Assembly: GCA_016795375.1 (NCBI GenBank)
Contig: JAEUHJ010000190.1
Coordinates: forward strand, 1-32,383
Length of the DNA: 32,383 bases
Origin: Verrucomicrobiaceae bacterium
Lineage (GTDB): Bacteria > Verrucomicrobiota > Verrucomicrobiia > Verrucomicrobiales > Verrucomicrobiaceae
Direction: 5' to 3'
The notes below the pieces were generated by a model that saw nothing but the letters and a program-made list of their open reading frames with translations, did not search any database and was not told the origin of the DNA. A program made the position numbers and the translations under genes. Shown one piece after another: positions 1 through 8,112 of this stretch (the stretch's first letter is position 1; each line of letters begins with the position of its first letter).

Positions 1-2
1 TG

Positions 3-1244
3 CCGGACAGCAACGCGCCGCTCGGCTTCCGCCTGCCGGTGATCGACATGCTGCCCGTCGTCAACGAGCAGAAGCGGCTGCTGCTTGCCTGCCGTCTCGA
101 AACGCCGGCGCTCGTGGCGCGGCGCAAGGAGGACGGCATCACCTCGGCCGTTCATCCCATGTTGGAGGAGGACATCATGCGCCTCACCGTCGGCGGGGCG
201 ATCCTGCCGCGCCACCTTCTCGCCGCCGCCGCGGAGATCTATGCCATGCGTGCCGCGGGCGAAACACCTCCATTGCCCAAAGACGCGGCCGCGCCAACAC
301 CCGCCGTGTCATCTGCGGCCGCGCCTTTGGCGGCGGTTTCAGCGCCAGTCACTCCGCCTGCCGCACCATCCGTTCCCAAGGCGTCGCTCGCAGAAAAAAT
401 GAATGTCCTGCTCTTGCAGGCGGTCGATGCGGCAAAAGCGGAAACCGGCGCTTCCAGCGCCATCGATCTCGGCGAGCGCGTGCGCGATCTCATCGGCCTG
501 ATGGTCGCTCCTCCGGTGACGGTCACCGACGGCGACATTCCCAAATCCTACGACAACTTCGACGGCACCGACCGCTGGTTCGAATGGGGCGGTGGGAAGG
601 TGCGCATCATCACCACGGACGCGATGCGCGGCAGCCTCATCGCCGTGCTGGAGCGTGTCAAGGAGGCGGGTGGCGACACGCTGCTGCTGCGCCATGACAT
701 CGCGCCCGTCTCCGGCCAGCTCACGCTTGAGCTGCTGAACACCTTCAAGGCGAAAAACACCTTTCATCACCTCCCCGTCTCCGAGGCCGCCGTGCTCGCC
801 GCGCTGGGCCGCATGCTCGCCGCGCAGCGCGAAGGTTCCTACGACGACATGCCCGCCGAGCCGCCCGCGACAAAGGACAACGTGCTCGCCGCGCTGCGCA
901 ATCATCCGCTGCTCCGCGGTTTGCGCGTGTGGAGCATGATCCAGCAAACGCACGCGCCGAAAGAGGCCCAGACACCCGCGCCACCGCCTTCATCGGTGCT
1001 CTCCTCCATCGCGAGCACGCCCGTGGCCGTCGTCAAACCACCGCCGCTTCCCGGAGCCGCGCCCGCTCCCCCGCCGCCGAAACCGCCAGGATTCCCCGCC
1101 GCCAGACCGGCTTCTCCGCCCTCGATCGTTGCCAAGCCCGCGGCCCGTCCGCCTGCGCCACCCGTGGTCAAAGCACCGCCCGGCGCGCCGCGTCCGCCGC
1201 CTGCGGCGAAACTGCCGCCGCCTTCGCAGGGTTCCGCCGCATGA
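3..1244 (+). CDS. Unrecognised Pro/Ala-rich protein, 5' end outside the window
   Basis: The frame is open to the left edge, so the N terminus is missing; the GTG at 39 is only the first possible start inside the window and is probably internal. About 413 residues are visible. Two globular-looking parts (roughly the first 80 residues, then about 120-310, with helix-like stretches and a conserved-looking WFEWGGGKVRIIT segment) are separated by an Ala/Pro/Val linker. The last 90 residues are almost entirely Pro and Ala, a typical low-complexity tail. I see no signal peptide or membrane segment in the visible part. I do not recognise the family and propose no function. The stop codon overlaps an ATG (ATGA at 1241-1244), which would suit translational coupling to a small downstream ORF. 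The gene probably belongs to an operon extending leftwards and unrelated to the glycan genes. Confidence 0.75.
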   Translation, partial: PDSNAPLGFRLPVIDMLPVVNEQKRLLLACRLETPALVARRKEDGITSAVHPMLEEDIMRLTVGGAILPRHLLAAAAEIYAMRAAGETPPLPKDAAAPTPAVSSAAAPLAAVSAPVTPPAAPSVPKASLAEKMNVLLLQAVDAAKAETGASSAIDLGERVRDLIGLMVAPPVTVTDGDIPKSYDNFDGTDRWFEWGGGKVRIITTDAMRGSLIAVLERVKEAGGDTLLLRHDIAPVSGQLTLELLNTFKAKNTFHHLPVSEAAVLAALGRMLAAQREGSYDDMPAEPPATKDNVLAALRNHPLLRGLRVWSMIQQTHAPKEAQTPAPPPSSVLSSIASTPVAVVKPPPLPGAAPAPPPPKPPGFPAARPASPPSIVAKPAARPPAPPVVKAPPGAPRPPPAAKLPPPSQGSAA

Positions 1245-1368
1245 GTTTTCAAGGCCACAATGCCGCGAGGCGTGGGCGCGTGGGAAAAAACTCGCCATCC
1301 ACGCGCAACCCGGAGGCGGGGCGCTGCCGGGCCTGCATTCGCCCGTGCTGAACGAACTCAACCATTGA
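1241..1368 (+). pseudogene. Possible small ORF broken by a one-base frameshift
   Basis: An ATG overlapping the upstream stop (ATGA) begins MSFQGHNAA in one frame. That frame continues as an Arg/Ser/Cys-rich string to a stop at 1351. The neighbouring frame from about 1268 to the stop at 1366-1368 reads like an ordinary protein tail (EAWARGKKLAIHAQ, then a Gly-rich turn and ending VLNELNH). Adding one base or removing two near 1265-1269 would join them into a protein of about 42 residues. This may be a real small gene with a sequencing or true frameshift, or only high-GC noise. I do not recognise the product. Confidence 0.22.
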
Positions 1369-1373
1369 TCCTC

Positions 1374-2462
1374 ATGAACCGCCGTTCCCTCATGACCTTG
1401 CTAGCCGGCATGGCGACGACAAAAAACCGCGGCGCCAGCCTCGACCAGATGCAAAACGCCCTCCAGATCATCCAGGCTCAGATCGACAACAGCACGCTGC
1501 ATGCCGCCGTTCTGCATGTGCGCCGTGGCGATCAGGTGACACAGCATGTCTTTGGCAAGGCGTCGCCGGATTCGATGTTCCTGCTCGGCTCCATCACCAA
1601 ACCGCTCACCGTCGCGCTGCCGGTGATGATCCTGGTGGATCGCGGTGAATTGAAGCTCTCCGACCACGCGGTGAAATACCTGCCCGAGTTCAACGAAGGC
1701 GCGCGCAAGGACATCACCATCGAGCAACTGCTCACGCACACCTCCGGCCTGCCGGATCAGTTGGAGAACAACAACGCGCTGCGCGCCAGCCACGCGCCGT
1801 TGTCGGAGTTTGTGAAGGGCGCGATGCGCACGCCGCTGGTTTTCGCGCCCGGCACGAAGTATCAATACCAAAGCATGGGCATCCTGCTCGCCGCGGAGAT
1901 CGTGACGCGCGTGGCAAAGACGTCGCTGCCTGATTTTCTCCAGCGGCATGTTTTCGCGCAGCTCGGCATGTCGCGCAGTGTGCTCGGCCTCGGCGGCTTC
2001 AAGAAGTCCGCCATGATCCCGGTGCAGACCGAGCACGCCGCGCCCGAATCCGGCGCGGGCGACCCGAAAGCCCGCGAGTGGGACTGGAACAGCGACTACT
2101 GGCGTCATCTCGGCGCGCCGTGGGGCGGCGCGCACAGCTCGGCAGCCGATGTCGCCACTTTCCTGCGCAGTTTCCTGCACCCCGAGGGCAAGGTGCTGCG
2201 CGAGGATGCCGCGCGGCGCATGATTCAAGATCACACTCCGACGCTCGAAGCGCATCGCGGCATCGGCTTTGTCGTCGGCCCTGCGGGACTCGGCAAAGAC
2301 TGCTCGCCACGCGTCTTCGGTCACGCCGGTTCCACCGGCACGCTCGCCTGGGCTGATCCGGCCACGGACACCACTTTTGTCTTGCTCACCTCCCTGCCAA
2401 AGAATGTCTCCGGCGGTCTCATCCTGCATCCCGTGGCTGACTTGGTTTCCGCAGGCGCTTGA
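1374..2462 (+). CDS. Beta-lactamase-fold serine hydrolase (PF00144 type)
   Basis: This 362-residue protein has the signatures of the class C beta-lactamase/PBP4*/family VIII esterase group. The nucleophile motif is S-I-T-K (Ser73, Lys76). A Y-x-S motif (Tyr165, Ser167) stands where many relatives have Y-x-N. A PWGGAHSSAADVATFL segment is typical of the family, and a C-terminal H-A-G box (His317) is present. Such enzymes hydrolyse esters, amides or D-amino-acid peptides; the substrate cannot be told here, and Y-x-S without N fits esterases at least as well as peptidases. The ATG at 1374 (MNRRSLMTLL) is chosen because the upstream in-frame part is Arg-rich and does not look like protein. The N terminus has a twin-arginine-like RR but only a short hydrophobic stretch, so export is uncertain. 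It lies about 165 bp before the DUF4838 gene. Confidence 0.88.
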   Translation: MNRRSLMTLLAGMATTKNRGASLDQMQNALQIIQAQIDNSTLHAAVLHVRRGDQVTQHVFGKASPDSMFLLGSITKPLTVALPVMILVDRGELKLSDHAVKYLPEFNEGARKDITIEQLLTHTSGLPDQLENNNALRASHAPLSEFVKGAMRTPLVFAPGTKYQYQSMGILLAAEIVTRVAKTSLPDFLQRHVFAQLGMSRSVLGLGGFKKSAMIPVQTEHAAPESGAGDPKAREWDWNSDYWRHLGAPWGGAHSSAADVATFLRSFLHPEGKVLREDAARRMIQDHTPTLEAHRGIGFVVGPAGLGKDCSPRVFGHAGSTGTLAWADPATDTTFVLLTSLPKNVSGGLILHPVADLVSAGA

Positions 2463-2484
2463 GCAGCCTGGCCTTCGTTGCAGA

Positions 2485-2523
2485 GTCGCTTCGACGACAC
2501 CACCGGTTGCCACGGCGACAACC
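2485..2523 (-). other. Paired hairpins in the intergenic region
   Basis: Between the serine hydrolase and the DUF4838 gene are two adjacent inverted repeats: 2505-2511 with 2517-2523 (five-base loop), and 2485-2488 with 2495-2498. Read on the minus strand, the larger stem is fully paired over seven positions including one G-U; on the plus strand the same position is a C-A mismatch. If it is functional, this asymmetry points to a minus-strand RNA. The rest of the 164 bp gap shows no convincing promoter or terminator. A six-T run at 2544-2549 is not preceded by a strong stem. Confidence 0.25.
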
Positions 2524-2626
2524 CATTCAGCCCGACATGCCTGTTTTTTGACCGCTTTCCCATCTGGCGCCGGAGGGCCTGAACAAATTGTTCCCTTTCT
2601 TCGGATCGAATGAATGGACAAACCCC

Positions 2627-4687
2627 ATGAATATGAAACCGCTCCTCTCCGCTCTCGCGCTGCTCGCCCTCACGTTTGTCCACACCTCCGCCGCCGAGCT
2701 GGTGCTTGTGAAGAACGGCACCGCGCCGGCTCCCATCATCATTTCGAAGGATGCGACGATGTTCACGAAACTGGCGGCGCAGGAGCTGGCCGACTACCTC
2801 GGGCGCATCGGTGGCGCGAAGGTCGCGGTGATCGAAGGCGCGCCCGCTCCGCTTCCGGAGCACGCCATCTGGGTGGGCTTGCAGCCGGAGGTGAAAGCGC
2901 TGCTTCCAGGTGCGGATTTCGAGTTCCAGCACCCGGAGGAAATCCTCCTCCACTGCGACGGGAGGCATCTCGCCATCGTCGGGCGCGATGTCTGGGATGC
3001 GAAGATGGCGGACATCCCCGGCGGCAAGACCGAGGCGGAGCGCAAGAGCCATCTTGTCGGCTTCCCGTTCTCGAATCGCGATGTCGAGGGCTACCAGACG
3101 GAATACGGCACGGTGAACGCGGTCTATACCTTCCTCCAGGACCGGCTCGGCGTGCGCTGGCTCTGGCCCGGCGTGGATGGCGAGGTGGTGCCACGACAGG
3201 TCCGCGTGGCCATCGCGCCCTTCACGCAGCGCCATCATCCCACCGTGCGGATGCGGCATGGCGTCTTCGCGCCGATGGCTCTATTCAAGGCCGGCGGTGC
3301 GCCGGACTCGACGGGCGGAGCGTGGGTGCGCCGCCAGCGCGCGCAGCTCGATTCGCTCTTCGTGCCCGTCGGCGGGCATGGCTTCGGGGATTGGAAGACG
3401 CGCTTTTTGAAAACGCACCCGGAGTATTTCGCGCTGCAAGCCGGCGGCGAGCGCAACCAGGAGGGTCCGGCCACCGCAGCGAAGATTTGCGAATCCAATC
3501 CCGCCGCGTGGGAGCAATGGCTCGCCGACGTGGATGAGGCGATGGCAAAGAACCCGCACCGCACCAGCTTCAGTTGCGCGCCAAACGACTCCACGCGCCA
3601 CGGCCACTGCTGCTGCGCGAATTGCCGCGACTGGGACTCACCCGACGCCGAGCGCCGTCTCTGGATGTATGAGCACGGGGGGAATCTCCAGGGGGTGGCT
3701 CTCTCCGACCGGCAGGTTCGGCTGGCGAACACGCTCGCGCGGATGCTCAACGAACGGCATCCGGGACGGGGCCTCACCGCGTCCATTCACGCCTACGGCT
3801 ACTCGTGCCCCGCGCCTGTCCGCGAGACGCCGTCCGAGCAGGTCTATATCGCCCTCGTACACGGCTTCCTCTTCGACCTGGATCGGGTGGACGCGCATTC
3901 GCCCTCAGGCGTGAAGTTGGTGGACGAGTTCAAGGGGTGGCTGGGCAAAACAAAAAACGTCGTCTGGCGTCCGAACCTCGGCGATTACGCCCGCTGGCAG
4001 AGCGGCGGGCCGGGCGACATCACCTATGCGGGCGGGATCTTCCGCAGCGTCGCCAATCAAGACGTGAAAGGCATCCACATCGACCAAGTCGGCTCCTGGT
4101 GGGCCACGCAGGGGCCGCAATACTACCTCATGGCCCAGCTCGCATGGGATCCCGCGCGGAGCGTGGAGGAAATCATGGCCGACTACTACCGCTCCGGCTT
4201 CGGCCCCGCCGCAGAACCGATCAAAGGCTACTGGACGCTCATGGAAACCGCCCGCCGCAAGGTCGGCATGGAGTTGAAACAATGGCCTGAGGTCTTCACC
4301 GCCGGACTGTTCCAAAACGCCGCCGCCCTCCTCGCCCAAGCCGAAGCGAGCGCCGGACTCGGCGACGAACACCGGACCCGCATCGCCTTCGTCCGCGCCG
4401 GCCTGGACTACCTGCGCCTCAACACCGCCAACCAGGCCCTCGCTCGGCAAATCATCGCCGCCCCCGGCCCGTCGCCCGATCTCAAAGCGCGGATGGCGGC
4501 CAATTGGCAGCAGATCGAGCAAATCGCCGCCCGTCATCCCGAAGCATTGCCACGCAATCAACTCGCCTCCGCCAAAGGCGAGCTCGACTACATCCACCCC
4601 GACTCCGACCACAAAGCCCTCGAAGTCATCCGCCAGCGCAAGGAGCAGCTCGACGCCCGGCTCCGCGTGCTGACGTTGGAGAAATAG
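2627..4687 (+). CDS. Secreted DUF4838 family protein
   Basis: This 686-residue protein starts MNMKPLLSALALLALTFVH, a clear Sec signal peptide ending near Ala-Ala-Glu. The start at 2627 puts the signal at the N terminus; a longer in-frame ATG at 2588 would add an unlikely 13-residue extension. The N-terminal part (about 25-200) resembles the alpha/beta domain that precedes the barrel in GH67/GH20-like enzymes (QELADYLGRIGGAKVAV, GVRWLWPG). The central DUF4838 region has HPEYFAL, the cysteine cluster Cys328-x-Cys330-x2-Cys333, and WRPNLGDY. The C-terminal part is helical. DUF4838 proteins are presumed glycoside hydrolases or glycan-binding proteins, but I know of no proven activity to assign. 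The next gene starts 25 bp downstream, so co-transcription is likely. It is one of three DUF4838 paralogues in the window. Confidence 0.9.
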   Translation: MNMKPLLSALALLALTFVHTSAAELVLVKNGTAPAPIIISKDATMFTKLAAQELADYLGRIGGAKVAVIEGAPAPLPEHAIWVGLQPEVKALLPGADFEFQHPEEILLHCDGRHLAIVGRDVWDAKMADIPGGKTEAERKSHLVGFPFSNRDVEGYQTEYGTVNAVYTFLQDRLGVRWLWPGVDGEVVPRQVRVAIAPFTQRHHPTVRMRHGVFAPMALFKAGGAPDSTGGAWVRRQRAQLDSLFVPVGGHGFGDWKTRFLKTHPEYFALQAGGERNQEGPATAAKICESNPAAWEQWLADVDEAMAKNPHRTSFSCAPNDSTRHGHCCCANCRDWDSPDAERRLWMYEHGGNLQGVALSDRQVRLANTLARMLNERHPGRGLTASIHAYGYSCPAPVRETPSEQVYIALVHGFLFDLDRVDAHSPSGVKLVDEFKGWLGKTKNVVWRPNLGDYARWQSGGPGDITYAGGIFRSVANQDVKGIHIDQVGSWWATQGPQYYLMAQLAWDPARSVEEIMADYYRSGFGPAAEPIKGYWTLMETARRKVGMELKQWPEVFTAGLFQNAAALLAQAEASAGLGDEHRTRIAFVRAGLDYLRLNTANQALARQIIAAPGPSPDLKARMAANWQQIEQIAARHPEALPRNQLASAKGELDYIHPDSDHKALEVIRQRKEQLDARLRVLTLEK

Positions 4688-4712
4688 GCAAATCAAACCA
4701 ACCTACAGCACA

Positions 4713-5636
4713 ATGAAGCACACGACCCTCTTCACTCTCCTCCACATCCTCGCGCTTCCCGCGCTCACTGCGGAGGTGAAGCCATCACTCGACCGCACAC
4801 GGGCGCTGCGCGGATGCTTCGGCACCTACGCGGGAGCGCCGCGAGGCAAGGACCGGCGCGTGGACGTGGCGCGGCTGGCGCAGGAACTGGGCGGGCTGAG
4901 GGCGGACACTTACAGTTGGCTGATTCACGACAGGGCGACGGATTGGGACGACTTGAAGGTGTTCCTGCCGCTGGCGCGAAAGGGCGGCATCCGTGTCTGG
5001 GTGACGCTCGTGCCGCCCTCGGAGTCGCCGCCGAACAACAGGATGTTCTCGGAGCCGTTCCAGCTCGACTATGAGCGCTGGGCCGTGGAGATCGCGAGGC
5101 TCAGCGTCGCGGAGCCGAACCTCGTGGCGTGGAGCATTGATGACTTCACCCACAACCTGAAATTCTACACCCCGGAGAAGCTGCGCGGGATCGTGGATGG
5201 AGCGCGGAAGATCAATCCGAAGCTCGCCTTCGTGCCGTGTTGCTACTTCCGGGGGACCAAGCCCGGGTTCATCGCCAACTACCGCGACAGCCTCGACGGC
5301 CTGCTCTTTCCGTATCGCTCGGAGTCGGGAAAGATCGGCCTCACCGACGCCTCGCTCGTCGCGGCGGAGGTGGAAAAAATCCGGGCCATGGCCGGCACGT
5401 CGCTGCCGGTGATCGTGGATGTCTATGCCTCCCGGCACAGCACGCTCGGGGATTCGACGCCCGACTATGTGCGCGTCGTGATGAACGACGCGCGGAAGTC
5501 CGCGGACGGCGTGATGGTTTACTGCCACCAAAATCCAGTCACGCAGGCGGCGAAGCATGGCGTGATCAAAGAACTGTTCCATCAATGGTCCGCCGCGCAG
5601 GCGGACGAAGCCCGTTCACTGCCGGAAAAGCGATAG
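4713..5636 (+). CDS. Secreted TIM-barrel-like protein of unknown activity
   Basis: The 307-residue product has a short signal peptide (MKHTTLFTLLHILALPALTA). The rest alternates beta strands and helices like a glycosidase-type barrel: GIRVWVTLVPP, NLVAWSIDDF, KLAFVPCCYF, DGLLFPY, LPVIVDVYAS and ADGVMVYCHQ look like successive barrel strands. Acidic residues sit at strand ends (WSIDDF), as in retaining or inverting glycosidases, but I cannot name the family or identify a catalytic pair. It follows the DUF4838 gene by 25 bp on the same strand with no terminator between, so it is probably co-expressed and may act on the same substrate. There is no Shine-Dalgarno motif before the ATG. Alternative: a non-catalytic barrel or a member of an unnamed DUF4434-like group. 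Confidence 0.8.
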   Translation: MKHTTLFTLLHILALPALTAEVKPSLDRTRALRGCFGTYAGAPRGKDRRVDVARLAQELGGLRADTYSWLIHDRATDWDDLKVFLPLARKGGIRVWVTLVPPSESPPNNRMFSEPFQLDYERWAVEIARLSVAEPNLVAWSIDDFTHNLKFYTPEKLRGIVDGARKINPKLAFVPCCYFRGTKPGFIANYRDSLDGLLFPYRSESGKIGLTDASLVAAEVEKIRAMAGTSLPVIVDVYASRHSTLGDSTPDYVRVVMNDARKSADGVMVYCHQNPVTQAAKHGVIKELFHQWSAAQADEARSLPEKR

Positions 5637-5720
5637 TGCGCGCTCCCCGCGTCCATCCCCGAGGATCGTCAGGGCTTTGATGAAAGCGGCATCACCTTCC
5701 GCGTCGTGCGCGGTGTCGCC

Positions 5721-6356
5721 TCACGGCTGCAAGCGCAGGGCGGTGCGTTCCGCCACGACGATGGGGGAATCGTAGATCGGCACCTGCCGGATGCGCAGCG
5801 GCACGCCGGGCATGCGCACGATGCGATCCGGCAACACGCGATACACGATGCCGGCGCGCATGTCGGCCACGACCGGCGCGGTCATTTTGATCCCTGGCAG
5901 CTCGAGATCGATGGCCGTCGTCGCGAGAGACTCGGTGGGCACCGCCTCGCCCGCCCACACCGCCACGAGGTGCTTGCCCGATTCACGCTGGCGGAAGGCG
6001 TAAGCCGCCAGCTTCTCCGATGTCTCCGCGCGGATGGCGAAGTCGCGCAGGAGCACCCATGAGTCATCGAAGATGGCGGTCTCCGCCCAGCCCGCCTGCA
6101 GGCGCGCGTGTTTCGCGCCGAGCAGGCCGAGGCAGGACTTGTAGTGGTCGTAGTTCGCCAGATCGCGGTCGAGCACCTCGCAGCCGATCGTCCAGTTGGA
6201 GCTGGCGATCTCCCGCGAATGCCGCGTGGCCAGCCGACCTATCGCCGTCAGCCCGATCTGCGCTTCCGCGATGTCCTGCGCGAACATTGGCACCGGAAGG
6301 CTCGTGAATGACAAGGCGGCAAGGAGCAATCGGAGAGGGCGCGGGACTCGTGCCAC
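5721..6356 (-). pseudogene. Internally deleted glycosidase-like gene
   Basis: The 211-residue frame has an intact signal peptide (ending near PMFAQ). It continues into a first barrel-strand segment (IGCEVLDRDLANYDHYKSCL, then LGAKHARLQAGWA) typical of the N terminus of a family of PVC glycosidase-like proteins. Immediately after Trp90-Ala91 it jumps to IFDDSWVLLRDFAIRAE and a C-terminal beta-sandwich-like domain (KLAAYAFRQRESGKHLVAVW through IYDSPIVVAER), which in full-length relatives follows the catalytic barrel. The barrel, about 300 residues by my recollection of the family, is missing, with the junction near 6080-6088. The reading frame survives across the junction. The gene is likely non-catalytic: either decaying or a retained secreted binding module. 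It is convergent with the gene before it and divergent from the one after it. Confidence 0.7.
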
Positions 6357-6466
6357 TGATTTGCGGACTGCGATTTGAATGCTTGCTCCTGTGCCGGGCG
6401 CGATTGTGATATGCGTTCGGCCTCATCCGGTTTCAAGAATCCTTCGCCTGTCCCGTTGTTGATCCC

Positions 6467-8089
6467 ATGAAGAATCTGCCGCGCCTTCTCCTCGCGATTG
6501 CCTCGGCCTTCGAAGTTTCCGCTTTCACCGCAATCGACAGCCCCCATGTCTGGGGCCGCTGGGAGCAGGCGCTGACGAGTGCTCGCCCATACGAGAATCC
6601 GTATGCCGATGTGAGCCTGCGGGTGCGCTTCACCGGGCCGCAGGGGCGCAGCATTGCCGCGTATGGCTTTTGGGATGGTGGGGAGGTGTTTCGCATCCGC
6701 TGCGCCTTTCCGCTCGCAGGCACTTGGCAGTGGCAGACGGAGTGCTCGGATGCGCAGAATGCCGGCCTGCATCGCCAGCATGGCACGGTCGAGGTCGCAC
6801 CGTATCGCGGTGAAAATCCGCTCCATCGCCACGGCTTTCTCAAAGTGAGCACGGACCGACGCTACCTCGCGCACGATGACGACACGCCCTTTCTCTGGAT
6901 GGGTGACACGGCGTGGGCGGGCGCGATGCGCTCCACGGCGGATGAGTGGGGCCGCTATCTCGCCGATCGCCGCCAGAAAGGCTTCACGATCATCCAGGTG
7001 GGCACGGCAGCCTCGTGGATGGGCAAGACGAGCCGCGATGGCGCGGCGCCCTTTCACGATGCGGAACTGCGGCAGCTCAATCCCGCATTTTGGCAATCCA
7101 TCGAGCGGCGTGTCCGTGCTGCGAACGACGCGGGCCTCGCCGTGGCGATGGTCGGACTCATGGAGCCGGTGGAACGCTATCCCAACGCAGAAGCCGCGTG
7201 CCGTTTCGCCCGGCACATCGTCGCGCGGCTCTTTGACTGCCACATCGTCTTCTCGCCCAGCTTTGACAGTGACTACATGTCGCTGGCCGATGAAGTGGGC
7301 CGCGCCACACGCGAGGCCACGGCGGTGCATTTGATCACGCAGCACCCTGGCACGCCCTCGGGGCAAAAAACGCCGATCTACACGATGAAGTATTACGACC
7401 AGCCCTATCTCGACATCGCGGGCGTGCAAAGCGGACACAATCGAGGCAATCGCGAACGCTGCGCCTTCCAATCTGCCGGTTGGATGCTGCACGCCTGCCG
7501 TCACGAGCCGCACAAGCCTGTCATCAACCTCGAAGCGATGTACGACGGCCATGGCGAAAAGGCATGGCAGGCCGTGGATGCGCGCTCAGCGGCATGGCGG
7601 AGCTGGTTTTCAGGCGCCAAAGGCTACACCTACGGCGGCGGTGAAAAATCTCCCAAAGCCACCAACGGCCATGGCGGCATCTGGAGCTGGGTCACCGACC
7701 CGCAGCAGCACGACCACTGGGAAAAGGCGCTGCAATGGCAGAGTGCGTTTCAGATGCAGCACCTGCGTGATTTTCTCTCCGGCATCGAGTGGTGGCGGCT
7801 GGAGCCAGCGCCTGAACTCATCCGCAACCAGCCCGAGCCGCAGACACGCCGCATCATCCTCGCACGCAGTCCGCAGCGTGATGCCGCTTTCGCCTACCTG
7901 CCGGACAATGAAGTCATTGAGGTGGATTTATCAGGCTTCACCGTCCCGCTTGCGGTTCGTTGGTTCGATCCCGTGCGCGGTCGCTTCTCCCCGGAAAGCA
8001 GCAGTGTGAAAACGCCAGGCATTCACCGCCTCACACCGCCAGCGAGGGGCGAATGGGTGCTCGCTTTGGAAGGAACGAAGACCCGGTGA
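6467..8089 (+). CDS. DUF5060/DUF4038 glycoside hydrolase-like protein (GH140-like)
   Basis: This 540-residue protein has a signal peptide (MKNLPRLLLAIASAF). A DUF5060 N-terminal beta-sandwich follows (about 25-105: VWGRWEQ, YGFWDGGEVFRIRC, GTWQWQTEC). Next comes a DUF4038-type TIM barrel (about 110-440: FLWMGDTAWAG, GFTIIQVG, HIVFSPSFDSD). The end is a collagen-binding-like beta domain (about 450-535: AFAYLPDNEVIEVDLSGF, VRWFDPVRGRF). Glu356 in KPVINLEAMYDG is a candidate catalytic carboxylate, because DUF4038 proteins and the apiosidases of GH140 carry an acidic residue at the equivalent strand end. The family removes sugars from complex polysaccharides; the substrate here is unknown. It begins 110 bp from the divergent deleted gene, so the promoter should lie in 6357-6466, though I see no strong -35/-10. 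It is the first gene of a tight run of plus-strand genes. Confidence 0.88.
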   Translation: MKNLPRLLLAIASAFEVSAFTAIDSPHVWGRWEQALTSARPYENPYADVSLRVRFTGPQGRSIAAYGFWDGGEVFRIRCAFPLAGTWQWQTECSDAQNAGLHRQHGTVEVAPYRGENPLHRHGFLKVSTDRRYLAHDDDTPFLWMGDTAWAGAMRSTADEWGRYLADRRQKGFTIIQVGTAASWMGKTSRDGAAPFHDAELRQLNPAFWQSIERRVRAANDAGLAVAMVGLMEPVERYPNAEAACRFARHIVARLFDCHIVFSPSFDSDYMSLADEVGRATREATAVHLITQHPGTPSGQKTPIYTMKYYDQPYLDIAGVQSGHNRGNRERCAFQSAGWMLHACRHEPHKPVINLEAMYDGHGEKAWQAVDARSAAWRSWFSGAKGYTYGGGEKSPKATNGHGGIWSWVTDPQQHDHWEKALQWQSAFQMQHLRDFLSGIEWWRLEPAPELIRNQPEPQTRRIILARSPQRDAAFAYLPDNEVIEVDLSGFTVPLAVRWFDPVRGRFSPESSSVKTPGIHRLTPPARGEWVLALEGTKTR

Positions 8090-8112
8090 GAGGCCGTATC
8101 CTCACCACGGCC

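Noticed and set aside
5637..5720. In-frame continuation after the stop at 5636, including GFDESGITFRVVRGVA
   Set aside because: It resembles the FRVVR ending of formylglycine-generating-enzyme-like domains, but only about 15 residues are suggestive and it has no start; too short to call a remnant.
6357..6466. Search for promoters between the divergent deleted gene and the DUF4038 gene
   Set aside because: The best candidate (TTGCTC with a weak -10-like GTGATA or TGATAT) matches the consensus poorly, so no promoter is listed.
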